Origin: an uncultured Christensenellaceae bacterium
Lineage (GTDB): Bacteria > Bacillota > Clostridia > Christensenellales > UBA3700
Length of the DNA: 21,387 nucleotides
Reading direction: 5' to 3'
Assembly (NCBI GenBank): GCA_902373595.1
Contig: CABKMX010000001.1
Location: forward strand, 1-21,387
Shown here one piece after another: positions 13,564 to 20,338 of this stretch (positions within the stretch are counted from its first letter, which is position 1; the number at the start of each line of letters is the position of its first letter). Made by a program: the position numbers and the translations under genes. Under the pieces are notes generated by a model, which was given only the letters and a program-made list of their open reading frames with translations, was not told the origin of the DNA and did no database searches.

Positions 13564-14307
13564 TTACGCCTTCGGCATACCCTTATGACAGACGGCGATC
13601 AGCGGCAGCGTGAGGACTCCGTTCTCGGAAAATTCGTCGAAGTAGCCGTTCAACGCGGCGACGTATTCGTCGTATTTGCCGTCGCTTTGAGTCAATGCAT
13701 AAGACGACGAGAGTGACCTGCCGACAAAGGCATCGCGGTCGTATGCGACGGCGCCGGGATAGGTCTTTGTCGTGTATGATTCAAAGAAGTCGTCGAACGA
13801 GCGCGCCAGCCTGACTCCGCCGCGGAAACCCTTGAACGAAGGGCAATAGCTGTGCAAGATCTCTTCGAGCTCGATCGCCTCGGCAGAGGTTTCGTCATAA
13901 CCGTTCCAGATCAGCGCGACTTCGCCGCCCGGAGCCAAAATGCGGCGGCATTCCTTGCGGAACGCGTCGCGGTCGAACCAATGGAACGCCTGCGCCGCGG
14001 TGACCAACTCCATTTTGCCATCGGGGAGAGTTGTGCTTTCTGCGCTTGCCGGAACGGAGCAAAACAGCGCGTTGCCGCCAAAGGCTTCTTCCGCTGCGGC
14101 GCGCATATCGTCGTTGGGCTCGACCGCAAAGACATTCATGCCGCGTGCGAGCAAAAGTTCGGTCAGCTTGCCCGTCCCCGAACCTATGTCCGCGACCTTC
14201 GCCCCTTCGGGCAAATCTTCGACTAAATCGTCGATCAATCCGCTTGCATATGACGGCCGATAGGCGGCATACAACTTCGCCTTGCCGTCGAATTTATGTT
14301 CGTTCAT
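13564..14307 (-). CDS. Class I SAM-dependent methyltransferase (Methyltransf_11 type)
   Basis: A 247-residue cytoplasmic protein. Motif I is V38-ADIGSGTG46, which binds SAM; the acidic end of beta 2 is in FAVEPNDDMR; the motif around AAQAFHWFD and the ILAPGGEVALIWNG segment complete the Rossmann core. These match the UbiE/YcgJ-like group acting on small molecules, whose substrates cannot be told from sequence. The C-terminal third (from about residue 165) is the family's variable lid. The start ATG at 14307 has no Shine-Dalgarno sequence; the promoter -10 ends 6 nt before it, so the mRNA is probably leaderless. Convergent with the 102-aa gene and monocistronic. No neighbouring gene suggests a substrate. 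Confidence 0.85.
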   Translation of the reverse strand: MNEHKFDGKAKLYAAYRPSYASGLIDDLVEDLPEGAKVADIGSGTGKLTELLLARGMNVFAVEPNDDMRAAAEEAFGGNALFCSVPASAESTTLPDGKMELVTAAQAFHWFDRDAFRKECRRILAPGGEVALIWNGYDETSAEAIELEEILHSYCPSFKGFRGGVRLARSFDDFFESYTTKTYPGAVAYDRDAFVGRSLSSSYALTQSDGKYDEYVAALNGYFDEFSENGVLTLPLIAVCHKGMPKA

Positions 14308-14313
14308 AAGATA

Positions 14314-14343
14314 ATGATATCACAATGTGCGGCGCGACCGCAA
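14314..14343 (-). promoter_or_regulatory. Promoter of the methyltransferase gene, predicted leaderless
   Basis: On the minus strand, TTGCGG (plus-strand 14338-14343), an 18-bp spacer and TGA-TATCAT (TATCAT at 14314-14319), then 6 nt, then ATG. Both hexamers, the spacer length and the distance to the ATG are identical to those of the QueG-like promoter at 11473-11502. Confidence 0.74.
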
Positions 14344-14389
14344 GGAAGAGAGCGGATCACTTCGGATCTGCGTACGCAAAGACAGGCGC

Positions 14390-14421
14390 AAAAAATACGC
14401 GGCCCCGGTTTGGGGTCGCGT
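14390..14421 (-). terminator. Terminator of glyS
   Basis: A 10-bp stem (ACGCGGCCCC 14397-14406 with GGGGTCGCGT 14412-14421, one G-U) has a 5-nt loop. On the minus strand the stem is followed by one A and a run of six T (14390-14395). It lies 33 nt after the glyS stop. Confidence 0.85.
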
Positions 14422-14454
14422 TTTTGTCGTGTTTGAGACGTCGGCGGTCGGCGA

Positions 14455-15843
14455 TCAATAGTCGAGCGCGTTGGTCAGGTAGGCGTCGAGTTCGCCGACG
14501 GGGATGCGGACTTGCGCCATCGTGTCGCGTTCGCGGATGGTGACGGTGCCGTTGTCGACGGTGTCGAAGTCGACGGTCACGCAGAACGGGGTGCCGATCT
14601 CGTCCTGGCGGCGGTAGCGTTTGCCTATGCTGCCCGTCTCGTCGTAGGTGGCGGAGAACTTCTTCGCGAGGTCGCGGTAGATCTTTTCCGCCTCTTCGCC
14701 GAGCGCCTTCTTTTGGAGGGGGAGGACGGCGACCTTGTAGGGAGCAATCGCGTGGTGCAGGTGCATGACGACGCGGGTGTCGCCGCCTTCGAGGTCTTCC
14801 TCTTCGTAGGCGTTGCACAGCAGCGCGAGGACCATTCTCTCCACGCCGAGCGACGGCTCGATGACATAGGGGACGTATTTTTCGTTGGTCGCGGGGTCGA
14901 GGTATTCGAGGCTCTTGCCGCTCGTCTTCATATGTGCTTTGAGGTCGTAGTCGGTGCGGTCGGCGACGCCCCACAGTTCGCCCCAGCCGAACGGGAACTT
15001 GAACTCGAAGTCGGTCGTCGCGTTGGAGTAGAACGCAAGCTCTTCGGGGTCGTGGTCGCGGAGTTTGAGGTTTTCCTCCTTGATTCCCAGCCCGAGCAGC
15101 CACTCCTTGCAGAAGTTTTTCCAATAGTTGAACCACTCGAGGTCGGTGCCGGGCTTACAGAAGAATTCAAGCTCCATCTGTTCGAACTCGCGGACGCGGA
15201 AGATGAAGTTGCCGGGCGTGATCTCGTTGCGGAAACTCTTGCCGATCTGACCGATGCCGAAAGGCACTTTGAGACGGGAAGTGCGCTGGACGTTGAGGAA
15301 GTTGACGAAGATGCCCTGAGCGGTCTCCGGGCGCAGGTACAGCGTGCTGACAGTGTCCTCGGTGACGCCCTGGAAGGTCTTGAACATCAGGTTGAACTGT
15401 CTGACGCCGGTGAAGTCGCTCTTGCCGCAGACGGGGCAGGGGATATTGTGATCGGCGATGTATTTTTCCATCTTGGCGTTGTCCCAGCCGGCGATGCTCT
15501 CCTCGATGCCCTTGCGCTTCATATAGTCCTCGATGAGGTCGTCCGCGCGGTGGCGGGACTTGCAGCTCTTGCAGTCCATCAAGGGGTCGGAGAAGCCTCC
15601 GACGTGGCCGCTTGCGACCCATACGTTGGGGTTCATCAAGATCGCGCAGTCGACGCCGGTGTTGAGCGGATTTTCCTGCACGAATTTCTTCCACCACGCG
15701 CGCTTGACGTTGTTTTTGAGCTCGACGCCGAGCGGACCGTAGTCCCATGTATTGGCGAGCCCGCCGTAGATCTCGCTGCCGGGGAAGATGAAGCCTCTGC
15801 TCTTGCAGAGGGCGACGAGTTTGTCCATTGTGAGTTGACCCAT
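14455..15843 (-). CDS. glyS: Glycyl-tRNA synthetase, single-chain alpha2 type
   Basis: A 462-residue class II synthetase that charges tRNA-Gly. Motif 2 is in SFRNEITPG...[14 protein letters not shown], motif 3 is [10 protein letters not shown], and the family phrases [23 protein letters not shown] and [16 protein letters not shown] are present. Two CxxC pairs ([14 protein letters not shown] and [10 protein letters not shown]) suggest a zinc site in the insertion. The C-terminal anticodon domain starts near [10 protein letters not shown]. Length fits the alpha2 enzyme rather than the alpha2beta2 GlyQ/GlyS type. The start at 15843 follows GGAAGGA (15850-15856). The frame stays open 32 codons further upstream, but that extension would begin upstream of the promoter. 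The leader is only about 46 nt, too short for a T-box. Confidence 0.96.
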   Translation of the reverse strand: MGQLTMDKLVALCKSRGFIFPGSEIYGGLANTWDYGPLGVELKNNVKRAWWKKFVQENPLNTGVDCAILMNPNVWVASGHVGGFSDPLMDCKSCKSRHRADDLIEDYMKRKGIEESIAGWDNAKMEKYIADHNIPCPVCGKSDFTGVRQFNLMFKTFQGVTEDTVSTLYLRPETAQGIFVNFLNVQRTSRLKVPFGIGQIGKSFRNEITPGNFIFRVREFEQMELEFFCKPGTDLEWFNYWKNFCKEWLLGLGIKEENLKLRDHDPEELAFYSNATTDFEFKFPFGWGELWGVADRTDYDLKAHMKTSGKSLEYLDPATNEKYVPYVIEPSLGVERMVLALLCNAYEEEDLEGGDTRVVMHLHHAIAPYKVAVLPLQKKALGEEAEKIYRDLAKKFSATYDETGSIGKRYRRQDEIGTPFCVTVDFDTVDNGTVTIRERDTMAQVRIPVGELDAYLTNALDY

Positions 15844-15895
15844 GATAAGTCCTTCCTTTTTGCGCATACGGGCGCATGAATTTGTTGCATAAATG

Positions 15896-15924
15896 ATTAT
15901 AAGCAGTGAAGGGGAGATTGTCAA
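15896..15924 (-). promoter_or_regulatory. Consensus promoter of glyS
   Basis: On the minus strand, TTGACA (plus-strand 15919-15924), a 17-bp spacer and TATAAT (15896-15901): a full-consensus sigma-A promoter, fitting constitutive high expression. The predicted start is near 15889. Confidence 0.92.
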
Positions 15925-16018
15925 ACGTTTTGCGCGCAAGTAACACTTCGCCGCGCAAAAGCGTATTGTGAATTAGAAAGAGCGCACGAGCGCTCGATCA
16001 TAACGGGAGGTCTCAATT

Positions 16019-16180
16019 ATGAACAATTTCAACGAATGCGGATTCGGCGGCAACGATTGCCTTTGGATCATCTTGCTCATGCTCTGCTGCGGCGGATGCA
16101 AAGGCGGCTGCGGCTGCAACAACATCATTCCGGTGCTTGTCGCGCTCAGCTGCTGCGGCGGCGATTGCGGCTGCAAATAA
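16019..16180 (+). CDS. Small Cys/Gly-rich hydrophobic protein (53 aa)
   Basis: The protein has 53 residues with 11 cysteines (7, 14, 23, 24, 27, 31, 33, 45, 46, 50, 52) in Gly-rich blocks. It is organised as two similar units: a hydrophobic stretch followed by a Cys/Gly block (LWIILLMLCCGGCKGGCGC, then IIPVLVALSCCGGDCGC). GGGAGGT at 16005-16011 is an excellent ribosome binding site 7 nt before the ATG, and a terminator follows 33 nt after the stop, so the frame is very probably expressed. It recalls short clostridial proteins annotated as high-cysteine, chorion-like; none has an established function known to me. The hydrophobic stretches suggest membrane or spore-surface association. It stands divergently from glyS. 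No confident promoter was seen; the stretch 15930-16004 contains an AGCGC/GCGCT repeat (15980-15993). Confidence 0.82.
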   Translation: MNNFNECGFGGNDCLWIILLMLCCGGCKGGCGCNNIIPVLVALSCCGGDCGCK

Positions 16181-16212
16181 TACATACCGCAGGGCGCAGC
16201 GTGCGCCGACGG

Positions 16213-16241
16213 GCGGCAAGGCGACGGCTTTGCCGCTTTTT
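16213..16241 (+). terminator. Terminator of the Cys-rich small gene
   Basis: GCGGCAA (16213-16219) pairs with TTGCCGC (16230-16236) over 7 bp, followed directly by TTTTT (16237-16241). Confidence 0.83.
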
Positions 16242-16255
16242 CGCGCCCACGCGAG

Positions 16256-16284
16256 TTGACAACGGCGGCGCGGCGTGATATGAT
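16256..16284 (+). promoter_or_regulatory. Strong promoter of the 93-aa membrane protein, predicted leaderless
   Basis: TTGACA (16256-16261), a 17-bp spacer and TATGAT (16279-16284) with TGA before it: perfect -35 and extended -10. The ATG at 16291 is 6 nt after the -10, so the mRNA should begin at or beside the start codon. No Shine-Dalgarno sequence fits in the gap. Confidence 0.8.
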
Positions 16285-16290
16285 AGGCGT

Positions 16291-16572
16291 ATGAAAAAGT
16301 ACAACTTTGTCACATGGTGGCTGGATATGACGCCCAAGCCGCTGCCGTACAAGATCTGGAAGATGATCGTCACGCCTGCGATGTTCATCGCGTGGGTGAT
16401 GTTCGTCGCCGTCTATCCGGACGAGTATTGGACGTTCACGCTTTGCGGAGTGCTGCCTGTTGCGGTCGTCGACACGGTGTGGGAGGTGCTCAACTTCCGC
16501 GCGTACCGCAAAAAGCTCGCCAAAGAGGAGCCTCTTGAGGACAGCCCGTCCGAAGAGACAAAGGCGCAATGA
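16291..16572 (+). CDS. Small two-helix membrane protein of unknown function (93 aa)
   Basis: The 93-residue protein has two hydrophobic segments, about 23-42 (WKMIVTPAMFIAWVMFVAVY) and about 49-69 (FTLCGVLPVAVVDTVWEVLNF), a Trp/Tyr-rich N-terminus (KKYNFVTWWLDM) and a charged, acidic C-terminal tail rich in Lys and Glu. The short connection YPDEYW fits a hairpin crossing the membrane twice with both ends in the cytosol. I do not recognise a family. It is monocistronic, bounded by its own strong promoter and a GNRA-loop terminator. Initiation is probably on a leaderless message, since the promoter -10 ends 6 nt before the ATG. Confidence 0.78.
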   Translation: MKKYNFVTWWLDMTPKPLPYKIWKMIVTPAMFIAWVMFVAVYPDEYWTFTLCGVLPVAVVDTVWEVLNFRAYRKKLAKEEPLEDSPSEETKAQ

Positions 16573-16577
16573 CCCGT

Positions 16578-16604
16578 CCGCTCCGCAAGGGGTGGTTTTA
16601 TTTT
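16578..16604 (+). terminator. Terminator with GNRA tetraloop after the 93-aa gene
   Basis: CCGCTCC (16578-16584) pairs with GGGGTGG (16589-16595) with two G-U pairs, closed by the stable tetraloop GCAA. TTTTATTTT follows (16596-16604). Confidence 0.75.
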
Positions 16605-16648
16605 ACGCGCGCGTTCGCAACAAAATGCGCGCAAGGGCGTTCATTCGG

Positions 16649-16677
16649 TTGAAAATCGGGCAGAATTTTGGTACAAT
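16649..16677 (+). promoter_or_regulatory. Promoter of the ECF S component-coaX unit
   Basis: TTGAAA (16649-16654), a 17-bp spacer and TACAAT (16672-16677) preceded by TGG. The leader of about 82 nt before the ATG at 16766 is longer than at the other promoters here, but I recognise no known riboswitch in it. Confidence 0.82.
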
Positions 16678-16765
16678 AATCAAAACGGCGGCATCCCGAG
16701 AGGAGCCGTACGAAAGCAATATCGTGTCTTGATGGGTATCGCGCTGCGAGCCCAAGCGAGGGAAT

Positions 16766-17371
16766 ATGAAGAGATCGAAAAGAATCGCGATCACCGCGGT
16801 CGGGCTTGCGCTCATCGTCATCTTCGGGCTTATGCCGATCAGCTTCGGCACCGCGACGATAGCGTTGACGCTTTTGCCTGTGCTGGTGCTCGCGCTCACG
16901 CAGGATTGGAAGATCACGTTGACCGCGGGGCTGATCATGGGGCTTGTCTCCCTGATCGGGGCGTTCACGACGGGGGCGGGCAACATCACGGCGCCGCTCT
17001 TCCGCAACCCGTTGGTCTCGGTAGTGACGAGGATGATCGCACCGCTTGCCGCGCACGGGCTTCAAAGGCTGCTGCTTGCGGCGGAAAGACGGGGCAAAGA
17101 AGAGGGGCACGCGCCGCGCAAGGCGGCGAAGATCGCGATCGACGCGGTCTGTACGGCGGTCGGAGTCGTCGCCAACACCGCTTTGGTGCTTGGGATGATA
17201 TGGCTGCTTTACGGCGGCAAGACGGTCGGGGACAGCGCGATAACTCCCGAGTTCATGAGCGCGATGATCTCCATCAATTTCGTGATAGAACTGATCGCAT
17301 TCACACTGCTTACACCGCCGATAGTGTATGCGATAAACGCGCAGGAGGGCAAACATGCTTCTGGTAATTGA
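16766..17371 (+). CDS. ECF transporter S component, probable pantothenate uptake protein
   Basis: A 201-residue membrane protein with five to six hydrophobic segments (about 7-28, 30-45, 50-72, 122-148, 165-195) and a polar cytosolic stretch at about 95-118. Size, basic N-terminus, the small-residue-rich early helices and the final helix ending in LTPPIVYAIN fit the substrate-binding S subunits of energy-coupling factor vitamin importers, which share an A-A'-T module encoded elsewhere. The last 17 nt overlap the start of coaX, the kinase for pantothenate, so pantothenate or a precursor is the likely cargo. GAGGG at 16758-16762 is only 3 nt from the ATG, so initiation may be modest. Substrate is inferred from context only. 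Confidence 0.8.
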   Translation: MKRSKRIAITAVGLALIVIFGLMPISFGTATIALTLLPVLVLALTQDWKITLTAGLIMGLVSLIGAFTTGAGNITAPLFRNPLVSVVTRMIAPLAAHGLQRLLLAAERRGKEEGHAPRKAAKIAIDAVCTAVGVVANTALVLGMIWLLYGGKTVGDSAITPEFMSAMISINFVIELIAFTLLTPPIVYAINAQEGKHASGN

Positions 17372-18191
17372 CGTGGGCAACACCAACATCAAGATGGGCG
17401 TCTACGACGGCGGCAAGATGATACAGTCGTGGCGTATGTCCGTCAAGGTGGAGCGCACATCGGACGAATTCGGCGCGGTGATGGGCGAGCTGTTCGCCGG
17501 CGTCGGGGTGACGTTCGACGACATCGACGGCGTGATCATGTCCAGCGTCTGTCCGCCGATCAACTATACGATCGAGCACGCCTGCGAGTACTATATCGGC
17601 ATCAAGCCGATGATGGTCGGCATGGGCATCAAGACGGGGCTTGACGTCAAATACACCAATCCGCACGAGGTCGGCGCCGACCGCATCGTCAACAGCGTCG
17701 CCGCCTACAAGCTGTACGGCGGACCGTGCATAGTGGTCGACTTCGGCACCGCGACGACGTTCAACCTCATCTCCGAAAGGGGAGAGTTCCTCGGGGGATG
17801 CATCGCTCCCGGCATCAAGTCGGCGATGGAGTCGCTCGCCAACAACACCGCGAGGCTGACCAACGTCGAGCTCATCCGTCCGGAGAGCGTCGTCGGCAAG
17901 ACGACAGAGTCCAATTTGCAGGCGGGCATCATCTACGGCTTCACCGGGCTTGTCGGCTACATCATCGCCGAGTTCCGCAAGGAGAAGGGCTTTGAGGACG
18001 CCAAGGTCGTTGCGACCGGCGGTTTGTCGCAGCTCGTTCAGGGCGGCGAAAAGATCCTCGACATCGTCGACAGGTCGCTGACGCTCAAAGGGCTCAAGCT
18101 GCTCTACGACGCAAACATCGCTGTCGCAGGAAGACAGGTCAAGCGGCGCAACAACGTCGAATATCGACACAGGCACGCAAAAAACATCTGA
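17355..18191 (+). CDS. coaX: Type III pantothenate kinase CoaX
   Basis: A 278-residue cytoplasmic enzyme for the first step of coenzyme A synthesis: pantothenate + ATP to 4'-phosphopantothenate. Motifs of the type III (ASKHA-fold) family are D6-VGNTN11 for phosphate binding, GADR (107-110), D129-FGTATTFN and GGCIAPG. The type III enzyme typically needs a monovalent cation and is not inhibited by CoA. The C-terminus carries about 20 extra basic residues (QVKRRNNVEYRHRHAKNI) beyond the usual end. The start lies inside the S-component gene (17-nt overlap), implying translational coupling of uptake and phosphorylation. AGGAGGG at 17343-17349 is a good ribosome binding site. Confidence 0.95.
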   Translation: MLLVIDVGNTNIKMGVYDGGKMIQSWRMSVKVERTSDEFGAVMGELFAGVGVTFDDIDGVIMSSVCPPINYTIEHACEYYIGIKPMMVGMGIKTGLDVKYTNPHEVGADRIVNSVAAYKLYGGPCIVVDFGTATTFNLISERGEFLGGCIAPGIKSAMESLANNTARLTNVELIRPESVVGKTTESNLQAGIIYGFTGLVGYIIAEFRKEKGFEDAKVVATGGLSQLVQGGEKILDIVDRSLTLKGLKLLYDANIAVAGRQVKRRNNVEYRHRHAKNI

Positions 18192-18231
18192 AAAAGAAAT
18201 AAATTTCGCCATACGGCACAAGGAGAAATAT

Positions 18232-19503
18232 ATGAAAAAAGCAGGAGTAGCGATACTCGGACTGGGAGTTGTAGGAGGCGGCACGCTCGAAATACTTCTC
18301 GAAAAAAAGAAGCAGATCGCGGACGAATACGGCGTCGATCTCACCGTCGTTGCGGTGCTCGACAAGTTCAAGGAAAAGGTGCTCAAATACGGGCTTGACG
18401 AGAGCATCGTCGCCGACAGCATCGACGACATTTGCGACAATCCGGACGTCGACATCGTCGTCGAGTGCATGGGCGGATTGGAGCCTGCCAAGACCTTCCT
18501 GACCAAGGCGTTGCTCGCGGGCAAGAGCATCGTCACCTCCAATAAGGAGATGTTCGCCAAGAGCTGGGTCGACCTCGAAAAGGCGGCGGCGAAGACGGGC
18601 GCGGGTCTCTACTATGAGGCGACGACGGGCGGCGGCATGCCGATCATACGCGTTATGACTCAGGCGATGCAAGCCAACTCCATACTTGAGATCAAGGCAA
18701 TCATCAACGGCACGACCAACTACATCCTCAGCAAGATGACCCAAGAGGGCGCGGACTATGCCGAGGTGCTCAAAGACGCGCAGGCGCTCGGCTATGCCGA
18801 GGCGAACCCGGTCGCGGACGTCGAGGGTTACGATTCCAGCTACAAGCTGTCGATATTGTCTTCGCTCGCGTTCAACAAGAGGCTTCCGGTCGATTTGATC
18901 TCGCGCGAAGGCATCACCAAGATCACCAAGACGGACATCAAGATCGCGGGCGAGATGGGCTTTGTGATCAAACTTTTGGCGATCGCGAAGCGTCACGGCG
19001 ACAAGATAGAGGCGAGGGTGACGCCGGTGTTCCTTGCCAAGGATCATCCGCTTGCCAACGTCAACGATTCGTTCAACGCCGTCTTCCTCGTCGGCGACAA
19101 CGTCGGCGACATAATGCTGTACGGCAGGGGCGCGGGCGCGCTTCCGACGGGCAGCGCAATCGTCAGCGACATCGTGTTCTGCGCAAGGCAGGAAAAGCAC
19201 GCGCGCTATTCTGAGATGAACACCAGCATGACCGAGGCGGACATCGAGGCGAATTACGAGAGCGACTACTACATCAGGCTCGACGTGCACGACGTGGTCG
19301 GCGTGATCGCGGACATCGCGGCGGTGTTCAAAAAGCACAAGGTCTCGATCAGCCAGATGAGGCAGGCGGACAGCAAAGAGATCATTCCCGTCGTCTTCGT
19401 CACGCACAAGACCAAAGAGTTTGACATGCGCAGCGCGATCGAGGAGATAAGCGGGCTTGCCAACGTGATCGGCGTGCGCAACGTCATCAGGGTGGAGAGA
19501 TAA
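18232..19503 (+). CDS. hom: Homoserine dehydrogenase with C-terminal ACT domain
   Basis: A 423-residue enzyme reducing aspartate-semialdehyde to homoserine with NAD(P)H, on the path to threonine and methionine. The N-terminal Rossmann fold has G10-LGVVGGGT. The catalytic domain has NKEMFAKSW, the YYEATTGGGMPIIR segment, the INGTTNYILSKM signature and ALGYAEANPVADVEGYD, with D and K residues of the active site. The C-terminal ACT domain (about 343-423) begins YYIRLDVHDVVGVIADIA and would bind an amino-acid effector, usually threonine, for feedback control. AAGGAG at 18219-18224 serves the ATG. It follows coaX by 40 nt without a terminator, so it may be cotranscribed. No thrB or thrC follows; the next genes are unrelated. 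Confidence 0.96.
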   Translation: MKKAGVAILGLGVVGGGTLEILLEKKKQIADEYGVDLTVVAVLDKFKEKVLKYGLDESIVADSIDDICDNPDVDIVVECMGGLEPAKTFLTKALLAGKSIVTSNKEMFAKSWVDLEKAAAKTGAGLYYEATTGGGMPIIRVMTQAMQANSILEIKAIINGTTNYILSKMTQEGADYAEVLKDAQALGYAEANPVADVEGYDSSYKLSILSSLAFNKRLPVDLISREGITKITKTDIKIAGEMGFVIKLLAIAKRHGDKIEARVTPVFLAKDHPLANVNDSFNAVFLVGDNVGDIMLYGRGAGALPTGSAIVSDIVFCARQEKHARYSEMNTSMTEADIEANYESDYYIRLDVHDVVGVIADIAAVFKKHKVSISQMRQADSKEIIPVVFVTHKTKEFDMRSAIEEISGLANVIGVRNVIRVER

Positions 19504-19510
19504 GTCGGAC

Positions 19511-19963
19511 ATGACCGAGGACGCGCTCAAACTTTTGACCTATCTTTGCGAGAACATCGCCGAGGACAAGTATGCGGTGTTCGACAAGGCCGACCTCGAA
19601 GAGGCGGTCGGCGAGGGGCAAGCCGCGCTGATGGCGGAGCTTGTCTCGGGCGGATATGCGGTCAAAAAGTATGACGACGGTCAGTCGGTGTGCTGCACCG
19701 TGACCGTCAAGGGGCGCACTGCGGAGCAGGAACTCAAAGCGCTTGCGCTCAAGAGCGACGGCGCGTCCACCGTCGTACGCACGGACGCTGCCGGCAGGCG
19801 GGTCATCGTCTACGACAACGAGGACAAAGGCTTTGCAAAACAGATCAAGAAGCTTGCCGGGAGCGCAAAGAGCGCGCTGGTGTTCGGGCTCCTCGGCGGA
19901 GTGATAGGCGGAGTGATCGGCGGCGTCATAGTCGCGCTGATCATGCACTTCGCGCTCGTATAG
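19511..19963 (+). CDS. Small protein with winged-helix-like head and glycine-zipper membrane tail (150 aa)
   Basis: Residues about 1-75 are helical then beta (ALKLLTYLCENI, DLEEAVGEGQAALMAELVSGGYAVKKY, CCTVTVKG), resembling a small winged-helix fold. The middle (about 76-115) is charged. Residues about 122-148 form one membrane segment containing three GGVI repeats (GGVIGGVIGGV), a glycine zipper that favours helix packing. I do not recognise a characterised family. The gene begins 7 nt after hom with only a weak, distant GGTGGAG, so it probably depends on coupling. The following gene has the same head-plus-tail layout. Location is likely the inner membrane with the head in the cytosol. Confidence 0.72.
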   Translation: MTEDALKLLTYLCENIAEDKYAVFDKADLEEAVGEGQAALMAELVSGGYAVKKYDDGQSVCCTVTVKGRTAEQELKALALKSDGASTVVRTDAAGRRVIVYDNEDKGFAKQIKKLAGSAKSALVFGLLGGVIGGVIGGVIVALIMHFALV

Positions 19964-19971
19964 GAGGAAGT

Positions 19972-20337
19972 ATGCTCGGAAAGAAGGAAAAACTGATCAT
20001 GAAGGCGGTCTATCTCAAAGCCGTCAAGACGGACGGCAAGTGCCTTATGACTCCGACGGAGTTGCTTGCCGAGATTCCCTATACCCGCGACTTCCGCCGC
20101 GAAGATCTCGAGCCGTGCCTCAAAGCGCTCGTGCTCGAGGACTACTTTGAGCTGATCGACACCGAAAAGAAGGGCGAGCGCGTGTTTTGTTTCACTTTGC
20201 ATCAAAACGGATATGCGTTCGCGCGGCAGATCGAAAGCGAAAAGAGGGCGATCAAGTTCAAGATCGTGCTGACCGTCGCGGGCGCGATACTCTCGGTCAC
20301 GTTGGTCAGGATACTCACGTTGATAGCCGGCGGCTGA
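19972..20337 (+). CDS. Small protein with winged-helix-like head and membrane tail (121 aa), upstream of uvrB
   Basis: Residues about 3-90 have the helix and strand order of a winged-helix domain ([70 protein letters not shown]), followed by one membrane segment at about 98-120 ([20 protein letters not shown]). Similar uncharacterised proteins are, as far as I recall, found in Clostridia; no function is known to me. AGGAGG at 19962-19967 is strong and sits on the end of the preceding gene, which stops 8 nt before. It ends one base before the uvrB start. The head may contact DNA or another protein near the membrane. It is probably a distant paralogue of, or built on the same plan as, the preceding gene. 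Confidence 0.78.
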   Translation: MLGKKEKLIMKAVYLKAVKTDGKCLMTPTELLAEIPYTRDFRREDLEPCLKALVLEDYFELIDTEKKGERVFCFTLHQNGYAFARQIESEKRAIKFKIVLTVAGAILSVTLVRILTLIAGG

Positions 20338-20338
20338 G

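Noticed and set aside
14512..15879. 455-codon open frame on the plus strand across glyS
   Set aside because: Antisense shadow of glyS with no recognisable domain.
15844..15939. N-terminal extension of glyS by 32 codons
   Set aside because: The extension would start upstream of the consensus promoter, and the added residues do not resemble the synthetase.
16684..16765. Riboswitch in the 82-nt leader of the ECF-coaX unit
   Set aside because: Only short imperfect stems are visible; no known vitamin riboswitch core was recognised.
18139..19530. 463-codon open frame on the minus strand across hom
   Set aside because: Antisense shadow of homoserine dehydrogenase, composition dominated by Arg, Asp, His and Val.
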